Below are positions 47,671-58,244 of a DNA stretch of 64,000 nt, in pieces; position 1 is the first letter of the stretch, and each line of letters begins with the position of its first letter. The notes beneath the pieces are model-generated. The model made no database searches. It saw only the letters and a list, made by a program, of their open reading frames with translations, and was not told the origin of the DNA. The stretch lies in contig OU452222.1 of assembly GCA_911728455.2 (NCBI GenBank), positions 3,415,592-3,479,591 of the forward strand, given 5' to 3'. The stretch is from Marthasterias glacialis. Taxonomy: Eukaryota > Echinodermata > Asteroidea > Forcipulatida > Asteriidae. Made by a program: the position numbers and the translations under genes.

Positions 47671-47748
47671 CATGCTCAGTGGTCTAGTGGTTAAGACATC
47701 TGCTGTAGTCATGCGGGAGTCGTGGGTTCAAATCCCACCCGAGTTGCC
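47671..47748 (+). repeat. tRNA-like unit 1
   Basis: An A-box-like TGGTCTAGTGGTTAAGAC, a T arm GTGGG/CCCAC around TTCAAAT, and the B box GGTTCAAATCC. The acceptor stem pairs poorly (ends near GGCATG and TTGCC) and the anticodon is ambiguous, so a functional tRNA is not claimed. Confidence 0.5.
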
Positions 47749-47923
47749 TTTGGATTTTTTTTCACAGGATTGAAAGCACTGAGTATACAGTGCTTATCAC
47801 TCATCGGTGTAAGGCAAATTGAAATTTATATTCATTCCCCCGATGCAAATATTAACATCTATCTAATTGGTGCGGTACCTGCCGCTAATAATATTGGTTT
47901 CGAACTGGCCCCTCATCACCGGG

Positions 47924-48001
47924 CATGTTCAGTGGTCTAGTGGTTAAAACATCTGCTGTAGTCATGCGGGAGTCGTGGGTTCAAATCGCACCCGAGTTGC
48001 C
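47924..48001 (+). repeat. tRNA-like unit 2
   Basis: 253 bp after unit 1. The B box is intact but the T-arm stem has a change (AAATCGCACC). Confidence 0.45.
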
Positions 48002-48176
48002 TGTGGATTTTTTTTCACAGGATTGAAAGCACTGAGTATACAGTGCTTATCACTCATCGGTGTAAGGCAAATTGAGATTTATATTCATTCCCCGATGCAA
48101 ATATTAACATCTATCTAATTGGTGCGGTACCTGCCGCTAATAATATTGGTTTCGAACTGGCCCCTCATCACCAGGC

Positions 48177-48254
48177 ATGTTCGGTAGTCTAGTGGTTAAG
48201 ACATCTGCTGTAGTCATGCGGGAGTCGTGGGTTCGAATCCCACCCGAGTTGCCT
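48177..48254 (+). repeat. tRNA-like unit 3
   Basis: 253 bp after unit 2, with B box GGTTCGAATCC, the exact pol III consensus. Confidence 0.5.
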
Positions 48255-48389
48255 GTGGATTTTGTAACAAAGGACTCGAAAGCACTGAGTATACAGTGCT
48301 TATCACACATCGGTGTAAGGCAAATTGAAATTTATATTCATTCCCCCAATGCAAATATTAACATCTATCTTAATACAATTTCTCATCTG

Positions 48390-49650
48390 TAAACTTGACC
48401 TTTCAGAGCCAGAGGAGTAGCTAATAGTTCCCTGAAGTCAAGTGCAAAGAGAATCAGCTGTGTTAACATCTTGAAGGCTACAAGGTAAAAAGGAGAGCTA
48501 CTTGTATGTAAACATCAGGATCAGCCGAACATCCTTGCAGTTCATCAAGCAATCAAGAATGAACAACCAAGCAACTTGTTGTCTTCAACACTGTAAGATA
48601 TTGTAGATGTGTTAGTTTGATGTTCTGATGTTTTGTGTTATCGTCGTATAGTGGGCTGTTTTTGCAGCACTATGCAGTTAACATCTTGAAAATAAGTACA
48701 CCATTGCAAGCAAGCACATACTGCCTTTTGAGCCATGAAATTAGAGATCTTAGAGCCATAGTAGTGCGGAGATTCGATTGGTGGTGCGGAGATTCGATTG
48801 GTGGTGCGGAGATTCGATTGGTGGTGCGGAGATTCGATTGGTGGTGCGGAGATTCGATTGGTGGTGCGGAGATTCGATTGGTGGGGCGGAGATTCGATTG
48901 GTGGTGCGGAGATTCGATTGGTGGTGCGTAGAATCGATTGGTGGTGCGGAGATTCGATTGGTGGGGCGGAGATTCGATTGGTGGTGCTGAGATTCGATTG
49001 GTGGTGCGGAGATTCGATTGGTGGTGTGGAGATTCGATTGGTGGGGCGGAGATTCGATTGGTGGTGCGGAGATTCGATTGGTGGTGCGGAGATTCGATTG
49101 GTGGTGCGGAGATTCGATTGGTGGTGCGGAGATTAGATTGGTGGTGCGGAGATTCGATTGGTGGTGCGGAGATTCGATTGGTGGTGCGGAGATTCGATTG
49201 GTGGTGCGGAGATTCGATTGGTGGTGCGGAGATTCGATTGGTGGTGCGGAGATTCGATTGGTTGTGCGGAGATTCGATTGGTGGTGCGGAGATTCGATTG
49301 GAAGTGCGGGGATTCGACTCGATGGTGGTAGTCCCTAGTCTTGGCTGAGGGGCTTTGGGAGGTGGCAGACCCAGGGTGGCCTATCCTGGGACCTGCTTGT
49401 GGTGGCCCTGCTTTAGACTAACCTTTTGAGGCAAAATTTAGAACTGACTGAATTAAAATGCTTGCAATGGTGTACTTATAGAGTTATTGTTATTTGTAAT
49501 GATAAGATTAAGTGTCCAATTTGAGATGACTGTTGATCAATCATCTAAGCCTCCTAAGCAAGTACAGAAACGAGGCTGCTGCTGTGAGTGTGAGTTGAGC
49601 AGACATAAAGTCATCGCGCGTTGAAATCATTGCTGCCAATATCAGAGTTT
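48390..49650 (+). repeat. Dispersed long repeat, copy C
   Basis: 48390-48760 matches 51598-51969 (leader before the minisatellite). The minisatellite follows, then a body related to 52310-52740 with an internal deletion (the GGGACCTGGACACGTG part is missing). It ends near 49650, where cassette intron sequence resumes. Confidence 0.8.
48760..49319 (+). repeat. 20-bp minisatellite, 28 units (copy C)
   Basis: Twenty-eight exact 20-bp registers of GGTGGTGCGGAGATTCGATT with scattered variants such as GGTGGGGCGG. Expanded 3.5-fold relative to copies A and B. Confidence 0.95.
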
Positions 49651-50150
49651 TGTTTTTGATATTTGTATGTTGTTCAGCAACCATTTAAGACTTGACAGGC
49701 TGGGTTGTGTTTTTTTCTGTAGGGTTTTAAAGATTTGTGACAGTCCCAAAAGATGCTTCATGTTAAACCCGACTATCAAGACAAAGTCTTAGCTTTTGGC
49801 AATAGAAATTTCAGCTTTTAATTTGCTGGATGAATTTCTTTGTGAGAGAGTGCTCAATGTTTATAATGTTCATACCAGCACCAATCCTCAATGAACTGTC
49901 ACAGGCATTTGCTTCCCCCTAAGTTATTGTTGGCTAATTTAATTGCAACAATCAAACTAATCATGAAATGCATGAGTTCCTCCAAACAGTGCTTTTGCTG
50001 CTTACAATGTTGGGTTTTCTTTTATTATTGATTCAAAATATAATCAATCTGAAAGTAAAAGCAAGTTATCTGAACCTAACTGTTTTATAATATATGGGTA
50101 ATGCCTTAAATGCTAAATGTTTCAAGATATGCTTTTTGTTTGTGTTGCAG

Positions 50151-50241
50151 TCAGGCTCAGCATCTCCAAAGACATCTACCCGTCAACAAGTAGATGTTCC
50201 AGTTCAGCATGTGGTTAAGGAGCTGCACTCTCCAGTAAAAG
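50151..50241 (+). other. Cassette exon 7 (1 hairpin unit, 91 bp)
   Basis: Acceptor GTGTTGCAG, donor AAAAG|GTGAAT, length 91 bp as in exons 1 and 2. The tail has diverged (GTTCCAGTTCAGCATGTGG). The stem is intact except that the last pair becomes G-T. Confidence 0.55.
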
Positions 50242-50879
50242 GTGAATTCCCCTAAAGTGTACTTTATTATTTACCCCTGGTTCCAAATGAAATTTTTTTA
50301 GTAATATTACAGAACAAGTGTTTTTGTTGTTCTGTTAACAAAAGTTAACACCAGTGACTTTCTTGTAGCATTACAATTCATTCAGAGATATTGGTATATG
50401 TTGTTTTGGCTACCATTTAAGAGTTGAAAGATAGGTTGTATTTTTCTGTAGGGTTTTAAAGATTTGGGAAAGTCACTAAAGATGCTTCATGTTGAACACA
50501 ACTATCAAGACAAAGTCTTAGTTTTTTGTAATTTAAATTTCAGTTGGTCATTTGCTGGATAAATTTCATTCTGAGAGAGTGCTCACTGATTATAATGTTC
50601 ATACCAGCATCAATCCTCAAGAGAAAAGTCACAGGCATTTGACATCCTCAAAAGTTTCTTATTTTGAATGACGCAATCAAAATAATCCAGAAAATGCAAG
50701 AGTTCATCCAAACAGTTTTTGACTGCTTACAATCTTGGTGTTCTTCACTTACTTTTGATTGAAAGTATAACAATTAATCCGAAAGAAAAAGCAAGTTATC
50801 TGAACCTTACTGTTTTAATGATGGGTAATGATCTTAAATGCTAAATGTCGCAAACTGTGCTTTTTGTTTGTGTTGCAAT

Positions 50880-50955
50880 TAATGCTCAGCATCTCCAAAG
50901 ACATCTATCCGTCAACAAGTAGATGTTCTAAGATATAGGAGCTGCACTCTCCAGG
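50880..50955 (+). pseudogene. Cassette exon 8, decayed
   Basis: It retains CATCTCCAAAGACATCTATC and GTAGATGTTC, but the acceptor AG is lost (TGTTGCAATT), the tail is shortened and the donor is absent. Confidence 0.6.
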
Positions 50956-50960
50956 AATGT

Positions 50961-51933
50961 TTCTTGTTTAACAAAATAAAAATATAAAAATTATGTAATA
51001 GTAAATATTGGGAAATCATTTGACCTTTTGAGTTTAAAACCACATACATGTACTTGATTGGTATTTATTTAAATTTTGTCACTGCAGAATTAATGTCCTC
51101 TTCAAGAAAACTAAGTGCATTTACACACAACAGAAAATGTAAAAGTTGAGCATTTGAGCCCCTTAACAATAAAACACTTCATTTTAAACAATTTTTGCCC
51201 CTTTTTGCAGCTTTCAAAAGGTGCATCGATCAGTGTAATACTTTTAAAAGTGATAATTGATTGGACAAATAGTAAAATGGTTTTAACCATGCCCTAATTA
51301 TTGCAATCTTCTGATCTGGAGCTGAAGAGATCATTACTGTCCTTTAAAAGACAATAGAAAAAATACAAATCTGTTGGTAGCTTCAAAAACAAATTACTTG
51401 TTAAAAGTGTCTGACAGAGTACTGCAGTCTACTTTGGACAAAACTAAAAGATAGAAATGGTCGCAAAATCAAGTACAAAACAAGATGGAAAAAACTAATA
51501 CCATCTATGACTTGGGGAGGGGGTCCTCACCAGTTTTTAAACACCCCTGCAAGACATTTTGCATATTGCAATTGCTTGTTTGCATACAATTTCTTATCTG
51601 TAAACTTGACATTTCAGAGCCAGAGATGTAGCTAATAGTTCCCTGAAGTCAAGTGCAAAGGGAATCACCTCTGTTAACATCTTGAAGGCTACAAGGTAAA
51701 AAGGAGAGCTACGCGTATGTCAACATCAAGATCATCCAAACATCCAAGCAGTTCATCTTGCAATCATGAACGAACAACCAAGCAACTTGTTGTCTTCAAC
51801 TGTAAGATATTGTAGATGTGTTAGTTTGATGTTCTGATGTTTTGTTTTATCGTCGTATAGTGGGCTGTTTTTGCAGCACTATACAGTTAGCATCTTGTAA
51901 ATAAGTACACCATTGCAAGCAAGCACATACGCG
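50961..51933 (+). repeat. Duplicate of 45750-46020 / 47270-48760 flanks
   Basis: 51080-51320 matches 45750-46010, 51360-51597 matches 47262-47488, and 51598-51933 matches 48387-48724. It lacks the MITE and tRNA-like insertions and so serves as the empty-site reference. Confidence 0.8.
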
Positions 51934-54583
51934 TTTTTTGAGCCATGAAATTGGAGATCTTAGAGCCATGGTAGTGCGGAGATTCGATTGGTGGTGCGGA
52001 GATTCGATTGGTGGTGCGGAGATTCGATTAGTGGTGCGGAGATTCGATTGGTGGTGCGGAGATTCGATTGGTGGGGCGGAGATTCGATTGGTGGTGCGGA
52101 GATTCGATTAGTGGTGCGGAGATTCGATTCGGAATCGATGGTGGTAAACACGGAAAATTCCGAATATATAAAGGGACCTGGACACGTGCACGTGGCATGT
52201 GGGGTCCTACTGCCGGCCAGGGTGACAGCTGGTTGTTGATCTTAAAGGTGCATCAGGCTGCACCATCGTAAGGAGCATGGTTCTGGTGTGATCACAAATG
52301 GTTGGCAAACGGCAGTAGTCCCGAGTCTTGGCCGTGGGGCTTTGGGACCGCGTTACTACAGCTAGGGGACTGCCTCGGGGTTCCGCCTTGGGGTGGCGGA
52401 CCGGACCCTGCCGAAAGGTGGGTGAAATGGCTCTGACGATGCTAGAAAGCGTGTGGGGCTGGTATCCTGGGACCTGCTCGTGGTGGCCCTGCTTTAGACT
52501 AACCTGACCAGGATGAGTTTTGCAAAATTTAAAACTGACTGAATTAAAATGCTTGCAATGGTGTACTTATAGATTATTAATCATTTGTAATTATAAGATT
52601 ATGAGTCCAATTTGAGATGACTGTTGAGTAATCACTTAAAATTCCTAAGCAAGTATAGAAACGAGGCTGCTGCTGTGAGTGTGAGTCGACCGGACACAAA
52701 GTCATCACGCGTTGAAACTACTGCGTCAAACTACTGAGTTTTTGTCTCGTATATAGAAAGAGGACACTGATGTTAGTCCACAAGACCCATGAAATTGCAC
52801 TCGAATGTGTCGGTATTGTTATTTCTGCGTAGTTAACTGACAAATTTAAGTATGACAATATATAAAAAGATTTAAAAAAAAATGAAATTTATAACATTAA
52901 CCAAAATATTGAACCACACAAAAATGTAATAGGTTTAATTATTAAGTTTTCAACCCTTAAAAAATTATTTCATTGTGTTATTTTCATTGAAATGCAAGAG
53001 ATGAAATTGTTAGATATTGACAGCTCATTGAATAACAATTTATATGATAAAATTGAAAATATATATCTAGTAAATCAACTTTAATCTAACTCTAAGAACT
53101 TTATGTTTCAAATTTGATTAACTATACATTTTACAATACTAACTACAATGAGAAGAACTAACTTAAACATAACAATGTTAAAAGTAACTATGATAAACTA
53201 TAGGCTGACACCCAACTTTCGATTTTTATGTAAGATACAAGTGGTTAAGATTTCTCCCTCTTTTTTTTTTTTTGACTTTTACATAATGTTCATGGAATGA
53301 AATCACTTGTAGGAGTCACATGTTATTTTGTGCACCACTAACAAGAATTTGAAAGTTTGTCTTTATTCACAAAGACAGGTCGGATTGTGAGTCGATCGGA
53401 TGTAAAGTCATCGCGCGTTGAAGATATTGCGACCATTTTCAAAGTTGTCACCTTGTACAGAAAGAGGACATTAATGTTCGGCCACAAGACCCGAGAAAAT
53501 GCACTGGAATGTGTTTTTTGTAGGCCTAATTATTGTATTTCTTTATAATGAACAAACAAATGTACATAGGACAAGTTTGTCCAAGTAACAAGAGTTAGAC
53601 AATAGGCCTATAAAAACCTTCCCTGTTATGAGCTTACGTCAGGCTTACACGTAGATTAAACATTTCTTTAAAAAAATAATGGTTTACCAATTCAACATTA
53701 ATAAAAACCATCACTGTTGAGCATACATCAGGCCTACACGTAGACTAACAATTTCTTCAAAAAACAATGATTTACCAACATCAATAAAAACCATCACTGT
53801 TATATGATCTTACGTCAGGCCTACATGTAGATTAATATTGTGTGTTATTTGATGTGAAACAAGTTGCAGCACAGAATGTGGGTGGCTCTTAGATCTAGTT
53901 CTAGTGAATAAATTAGATTTACATTCACATGTATATTTACTCTTCTTTGTTAATAATTTTTAGGGCAAATAATGAAACTGTTAACCAATAGATTACTTTC
54001 TAACTTCTAACAATTCACAGTTTTAATCTCTGTGAAACAAATGACTTTCAACACAACACTTTCTAACCTTCTAACTTTAATCAAAACTATCACTGGTATG
54101 AACTTTATAATCAGAAATGTAGATTGATATTGTATTTTATTTTAAGTGAAACAAGTTGTAGCACTAAAGGTGGGTAGCTAGTTCATTAAATATTTACTTT
54201 GTTAGACCTACATGCACATTATGTTCATTTATATTTGCTTGTTTTTGTTAACTATAATTATTAAAAAATAAATAAATAAATAAAACATGATTAAAACTGA
54301 TTAGTTTTTAACAATTCACAAATTATCTGACATATATTATCTCAACGTTTGTTTCCTAACAAGATACTTTATCATTATTGTGATACAAAATCTATTAAAT
54401 TAATAACTTAAAATTTTATTATTTGCTGCTTGAGGGTCAAACTCAAACCTCAAGTGGTGTTTTAATTATTACAAAAATAATTAAAGTAGTAAATATACTT
54501 ATTTCAATGCAGTTCTAACAAAAACTGTTTTTTCAGCAGTGAATTATCTATTGAAAAATTAAATGTTGCAAATTAACTGTATA
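51934..54583 (+). repeat. Dispersed long repeat, copy B (left part)
   Basis: Nearly identical to 1-580, then more diverged. No gene seen. It is interrupted at 54583/61984 by the Ngaro-like element, and the corresponding uninterrupted stretch in copy A is around 2145-2190. Confidence 0.8.
51970..52129 (+). repeat. 20-bp minisatellite, 8 units (copy B)
   Basis: Same unit and unit number as copy A but with a different arrangement of variant units. Confidence 0.95.
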
Positions 54584-55318
54584 TTATTCTTAGACTAAAG
54601 GACACAGGAGACAAGATTATTCTGTTTCGTGACATAATGCCACAGCTTGAATTTATTTGTGATTCAGCCAGAAAATTTTTATTTTATTTTACCAGATACC
54701 AATGTTTATTTTATATTCAGGGCAAACTGGCAAATAATTTTAAGAACTCAAGTGGGGCACACCAGACCCCCTGGGCACACCCGACCCAGCCAAAAATTGG
54801 GCACACCAGACCCATTTGAAAATTGGGCACACCAGACCCATTCAAACACACATGTAGAAACTTGACAAAATGTCAAACTACATGAACATGCTGAGCAAAC
54901 CAAACCCAGCCCTATGAGGCCATGTAGGCCTACAGTCCTCAAGAATTAACTACACACGTGTAAACGTGTGTTACAGAATTTTGGCAAACCATGCCAACAA
55001 AACATTGAAGGAAGAAATTCTTTCAATATCAATTCAAAACACCTGTAATGATAAACCACAAAAATACAATTTTTTACACAATATAAACCCAGAAAGGCCC
55101 ACCGTTTATACTTACGGTCGGAATGACCCCTGGTAAACATCACAGGGCGCCAGTGGTATTACTAAGCCTATTACTGTAAACTTATAGTTACCTGACCAGT
55201 ACATGTATTTAATACCTACAAGTAAAATTGGGTTAAATTACCTAAACAAAATGGCCATTATGATACAACCATCAAAATTGATCCTGTGTTTGATAAATTT
55301 CCCGCCCCCAAAATGCCA
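54584..55318 (-). repeat. Ngaro-like split repeat B2 (3' terminus)
   Basis: 735 bp, same as 55952-56686 shifted by 1368 bp. It includes four short repeats of a GGGCACACCAGACCC-type motif (54760-54840). Confidence 0.92.
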
Positions 55319-55351
55319 AAAGTGAAAGGAGGAGATGGGGATGGAGGTGGG

Positions 55352-55956
55352 TGATTAAACACCATTGAGGTCACATACAGATGTGATCTCCTTGAATAGC
55401 TGTGACAAAGTGAAACAAATTTCTTACCAAGAACAGAAATGACATAGGATAAGATGCTGATTGGCTGCAAGTTGAAACCTTCCTCCCATTGGTTATTAAA
55501 AGAGCCAATCAGGACAAACTGCCACTAACCCCTGATTGGTCAAAAAACCAGGATCTGATTGGTTGAACGGAGTGGAGCTTGGATCCTTGTTTGTCACGAA
55601 AATGTCAATGGGATTTTATGTGTTAAATGTTTTGCATAAGAATTGTGTACAGCATCAATGTAGGTCAACCCCTCCCACTGCCATGAACTGCTTATGCAAA
55701 TGATTTACTGATCCACTCTATGACTGGTCAACAGTTTACTAAACTTGGCTATTATCCAATAAACAGGATCCTCAGTTTGTCACAAGTACATGTAGGTGAT
55801 GGAAATTACCATGGTTCGGTTTCTGCACTGTGTGCAACTGTTAACCTAAATGTACATGTATTGCACAGAACACATGTACAAGGTAAGAAGAACAATTAAA
55901 CATGTACTAAAGCTAAGAATAAGGCATTTGATCACTGAATGATAAAATGTGTTATT
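55352..55956 (-). repeat. Ngaro-like split repeat A2
   Basis: 605 bp, same as 61379-61983. It shares five bases (TTATT on plus, 55952-55956) with B1 at the junction. Confidence 0.92.
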
Positions 55957-56686
55957 CTTAGACTAAAGGACACAGGAGACAAGATTATTCTGTTTCGTGA
56001 CATAATGCCACAGCTTGAATTTATTTGTGATTCAGCCAGAAAATTTTTATTTTATTTTACCAGATACCAATGTTTATTTTATATTCAGGGCAAACTGGCA
56101 AATAATTTTAAGAACTCAAGTGGGGCACACCAGACCCCCTGGGCACACCCGACCCAGCCAAAAATTGGGCACACCAGACCCATTTGAAAATTGGGCACAC
56201 CAGACCCATTCAAACACACATGTAGAAACTTGACAAAATGTCAAACTACATGAACATGCTGAGCAAACCAAACCCAGCCCTATGAGGCCATGTAGGCCTA
56301 CAGTCCTCAAGAATTAACTACACACGTGTAAACGTGTGTTACAGAATTTTGGCAAACCATGCCAACAAAACATTGAAGGAAGAAATTCTTTCAATATCAA
56401 TTCAAAACACCTGTAATGATAAACCACAAAAATACAATTTTTTACACAATATAAACCCAGAAAGGCCCACCGTTTATACTTACGGTCGGAATGACCCCTG
56501 GTAAACATCACAGGGCGCCAGTGGTATTACTAAGCCTATTACTGTAAACTTATAGTTACCTGACCAGTACATGTATTTAATACCTACAAGTAAAATTGGG
56601 TTAAATTACCTAAACAAAATGGCCATTATGATACAACCATCAAAATTGATCCTGTGTTTGATAAATTTCCCGCCCCCAAAATGCCA
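55952..56686 (-). repeat. Ngaro-like split repeat B1
   Basis: 735 bp copy of B2, lying directly downstream of the coding region in the sense of the element. The open frames within it are shadows. Confidence 0.92.
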
Positions 56687-56748
56687 TACGCGCGAAGTGC
56701 GGCCCAAGGGAAAGACCAGCCACAAGAGCAAAACAAAAACAAAAAACA

Positions 56749-57315
56749 CTAACCCATGAAAGACCGAATGCAAGACAACAAATTATACCTGAAGAGATTA
56801 TTTCCCTCCTGAGACAGGTGTACCCCATCAAATCGAAAAAGGGGGGTTGCTGTCCAGTGGAACTGCGGATGGTGCAGAACATGACCCCCCCACTTATGAC
56901 TTTTTACTCGTGCCCACTTATTAATGGATCGTCGCTTTCTTTCCATAGAAGCTTGTGCCCCAGCACCGAAGTAAAACACTCGAGGTAAAATGTCAGACCA
57001 AACTATCATTGCACCAGGGAACCGCATTTTACATTCAGTTAGAAATAAAACAATACGCTGTCGCAAACAGAAGGAGTCCATTGGAACCAAATCATTGGTT
57101 CCAACATGAACAATAATAATGGAGGGAGGCACCCCTGATATTCCAGCCACCAGTTGAGGAAAATCATTGATTGAAGCCCCACCTCGACCATTCCAGAAGA
57201 CTGGAATTGCAAGATCAAGTGACTGCTTGGCCCACTTCACAATCGAATCACCAATGATCCAGACAGGACCTGCAGCCAGTAAAATAAGGGAGCGAAGTAA
57301 ATAAACATTGTGACT
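56749..57315 (-). CDS. SGNH hydrolase domain, in frame after a TAG
   Basis: An SGNH/GDSL-type esterase or lipase-like domain. In the 188 codons after the recombinase TAG, block I is GDS (residues 22-24, Ser nucleophile). A Gly block follows in NGRGGASIND, block III is GTND in VHVGTNDL, and block V is DGVHLS, giving the Asp and His. All catalytic positions are present. There is no ATG between the TAG and GDS, and the first in-frame candidate upstream of the domain core is a GTG at 57240. Expression would therefore need TAG read-through, splicing (a pyrimidine-rich stretch ending CTGCAG, 57275-57270, would serve as acceptor) or non-AUG initiation. Hydrolase domains are known in some animal Ngaro-like elements; the substrate is unknown. 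Confidence 0.85.
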   Translation of the reverse strand, partial: SHNVYLLRSLILLAAGPVWIIGDSIVKWAKQSLDLAIPVFWNGRGGASINDFPQLVAGISGVPPSIIIVHVGTNDLVPMDSFCLRQRIVLFLTECKMRFPGAMIVWSDILPRVFYFGAGAQASMERKRRSINKWARVKSHKWGGHVLHHPQFHWTATPLFRFDGVHLSQEGNNLFRYNLLSCIRSFMG

Positions 57316-58236
57316 CTAAACACTTGGCATGACTGAAGGCTGTACAGGACGAATATATGTAAAAACTGAATCTGACCGCCAGCGACCCATCTGTTGTATG
57401 TTATCCTTTGGCACCCCTAGATCAAATGCAGTAGTAGCTGCACCGATGCGGAAGGAATGGGCCCGGTAATTTAACCTGTTAAGCCCACAGAGAGAGAGCA
57501 GCCCCTTTAATAGTGCATTGAACTGATATCGTGACAGTGGCCTCCCATCAAAGTGGCAAAACAAAGGACCCTGCCCCGGTGGACGAGCAGTTACAAAATC
57601 ATGCAAAGCTTTGACTGGACACAATCCCTCATTCTGTGAGCTAGCTAAACGAATTCTCTGAGCGGGACCGGAGTGATTAGTTTTGGACTGACGAAAGTAA
57701 ATCAAAACTGATGCATCAAAGGTATCAAGATTACAAAATTCAATGTCAGACATCCTCAAGAGGGAGTCTTGGACCTTGTGTATTGTATGTGCTGTAAATT
57801 CCCCGATCCTCATGAAGCCAAAAAATGCACACAGTAACACCGCCCTAAACATTGAACATTCATATTGGGATGAACAAACATTGGGTAAGGCATTCAACAT
57901 TTGAGCCAAAATCGTTAAGGTTATTGGCAACCTGCCATCAGTTGTTGGACGGTCCCTTTTGCAACCTTCAAGTAGCTTGGACACCAAAAAATCCCTAGTA
58001 GGATCAGGCCAACTATGAATTTTGTGAAAGTAACTAATCCCAGCCACGTATGTGGCAATAGTCGTTGAGGCCAATTGTCGTAGTGATAACCAAGCAATAA
58101 ACTCCCTGATATCATGTGATGGAACTGGCAAAATTGTCCCTAACCGCCAACCCTTAAACTTGCGAAAGGCATTGATGCCAGAAGTATAAGCCTTACGTGT
58201 GTTCTGTGTTATTGATAACTCTAGCAAGCGATCCAT
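57316..58236 (-). CDS. Tyrosine recombinase
   Basis: The 306-residue frame starts at the first ATG (58236); the same frame is open upstream to a TGA near 58340. The N-terminal part (about 1-95) is a SAM-like DNA-binding region with TRKAYTSGINAFRKF. The catalytic part has Arg143 (FMRIGEFTA), Lys185 (SKTNHSG), His260-x-x-Arg263 (HSFRIGAA), Trp286 in GRWRS, and Tyr294 in FTYIRP, the full tyrosine recombinase set. In these elements it is thought to integrate a circular DNA copy without making a staggered cut. The open frame overlaps the end of the RT/RNase H frame by about 90 nt in the -1 phase. It ends at TAG (57318-57316), beyond which the same frame continues into the hydrolase. Confidence 0.92.
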   Translation of the reverse strand: MDRLLELSITQNTRKAYTSGINAFRKFKGWRLGTILPVPSHDIREFIAWLSLRQLASTTIATYVAGISYFHKIHSWPDPTRDFLVSKLLEGCKRDRPTTDGRLPITLTILAQMLNALPNVCSSQYECSMFRAVLLCAFFGFMRIGEFTAHTIHKVQDSLLRMSDIEFCNLDTFDASVLIYFRQSKTNHSGPAQRIRLASSQNEGLCPVKALHDFVTARPPGQGPLFCHFDGRPLSRYQFNALLKGLLSLCGLNRLNYRAHSFRIGAATTAFDLGVPKDNIQQMGRWRSDSVFTYIRPVQPSVMPSV

Positions 58237-58244
58237 CTCACCTT

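Larger units (their letters stand above)
47476..48386. mobile_element. tRNA-like tandem insert with 13-bp target duplication
   Basis: The insert is flanked by TACAATTTCTTAT (47476-47488) and TACAATTTCTCAT (48374-48386). The unoccupied paralogous site is at 51585-51597, where TACAATTTCTTAT is single and runs straight into the shared sequence CTGTAAACTTGAC. The insert begins with a near-palindrome of about 90 nt (47486-47575) and contains three 253-bp tandem units, each with a tRNA-like segment. Length and target duplication suit a SINE-type or composite retroposed element. Confidence 0.75.
45600..50150 (+). other. Long intron-like interval with nested insertions
   Basis: It separates cassette exons 6 and 7. 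It holds, in order: a segment duplicated at 51080-51320, a piggyBac-type MITE, an (ATT)n tail, a segment duplicated at 51380-51600, a tRNA-like tandem insert, copy C of the dispersed repeat, and then cassette intron sequence again from about 49650. Confidence 0.6.
40680..50960 (+). repeat. Tandem intron-exon cassette array
   Basis: Each cassette is about 500-760 bp of intron-like sequence that begins near CATTACAATTCATTCAAAGA. It then carries GGGGAAAGTCCCTAAAGATG, GAGAGAGAACTCAATGATGA and CAATCAAAATAATCATGAAA in fixed order, and ends in TTTGTTTGTGTTGCAG. An exon-like block with GTAAAAG|GT(A/G)A follows. Seven cassettes keep both splice sites, and an eighth near 50878 has lost its acceptor. 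The intron between cassettes 6 and 7 is enlarged to about 4.5 kb by insertions. Introns and exons are conserved together, so whole cassettes were duplicated in tandem. Confidence 0.85.

Noticed and set aside
47671..48254. Functional tRNA genes
   Set aside because: The B box and T arm are good, but acceptor stems pair poorly, the anticodon arm is ambiguous, and the units lie inside a tandem mobile insert.
48778..49348. Repetitive protein with WWCGDSIGGAEIRLVVRRFD periods
   Set aside because: A 20-bp minisatellite read in any of several frames gives this pattern; no independent coding evidence.
54637..56233. Duplicated 60-82-codon ORFs (FICDSARKFLFYFTRYQ)
   Set aside because: They lie in the duplicated B repeats of the Ngaro-like element on the strand opposite to its genes; no evidence of coding.
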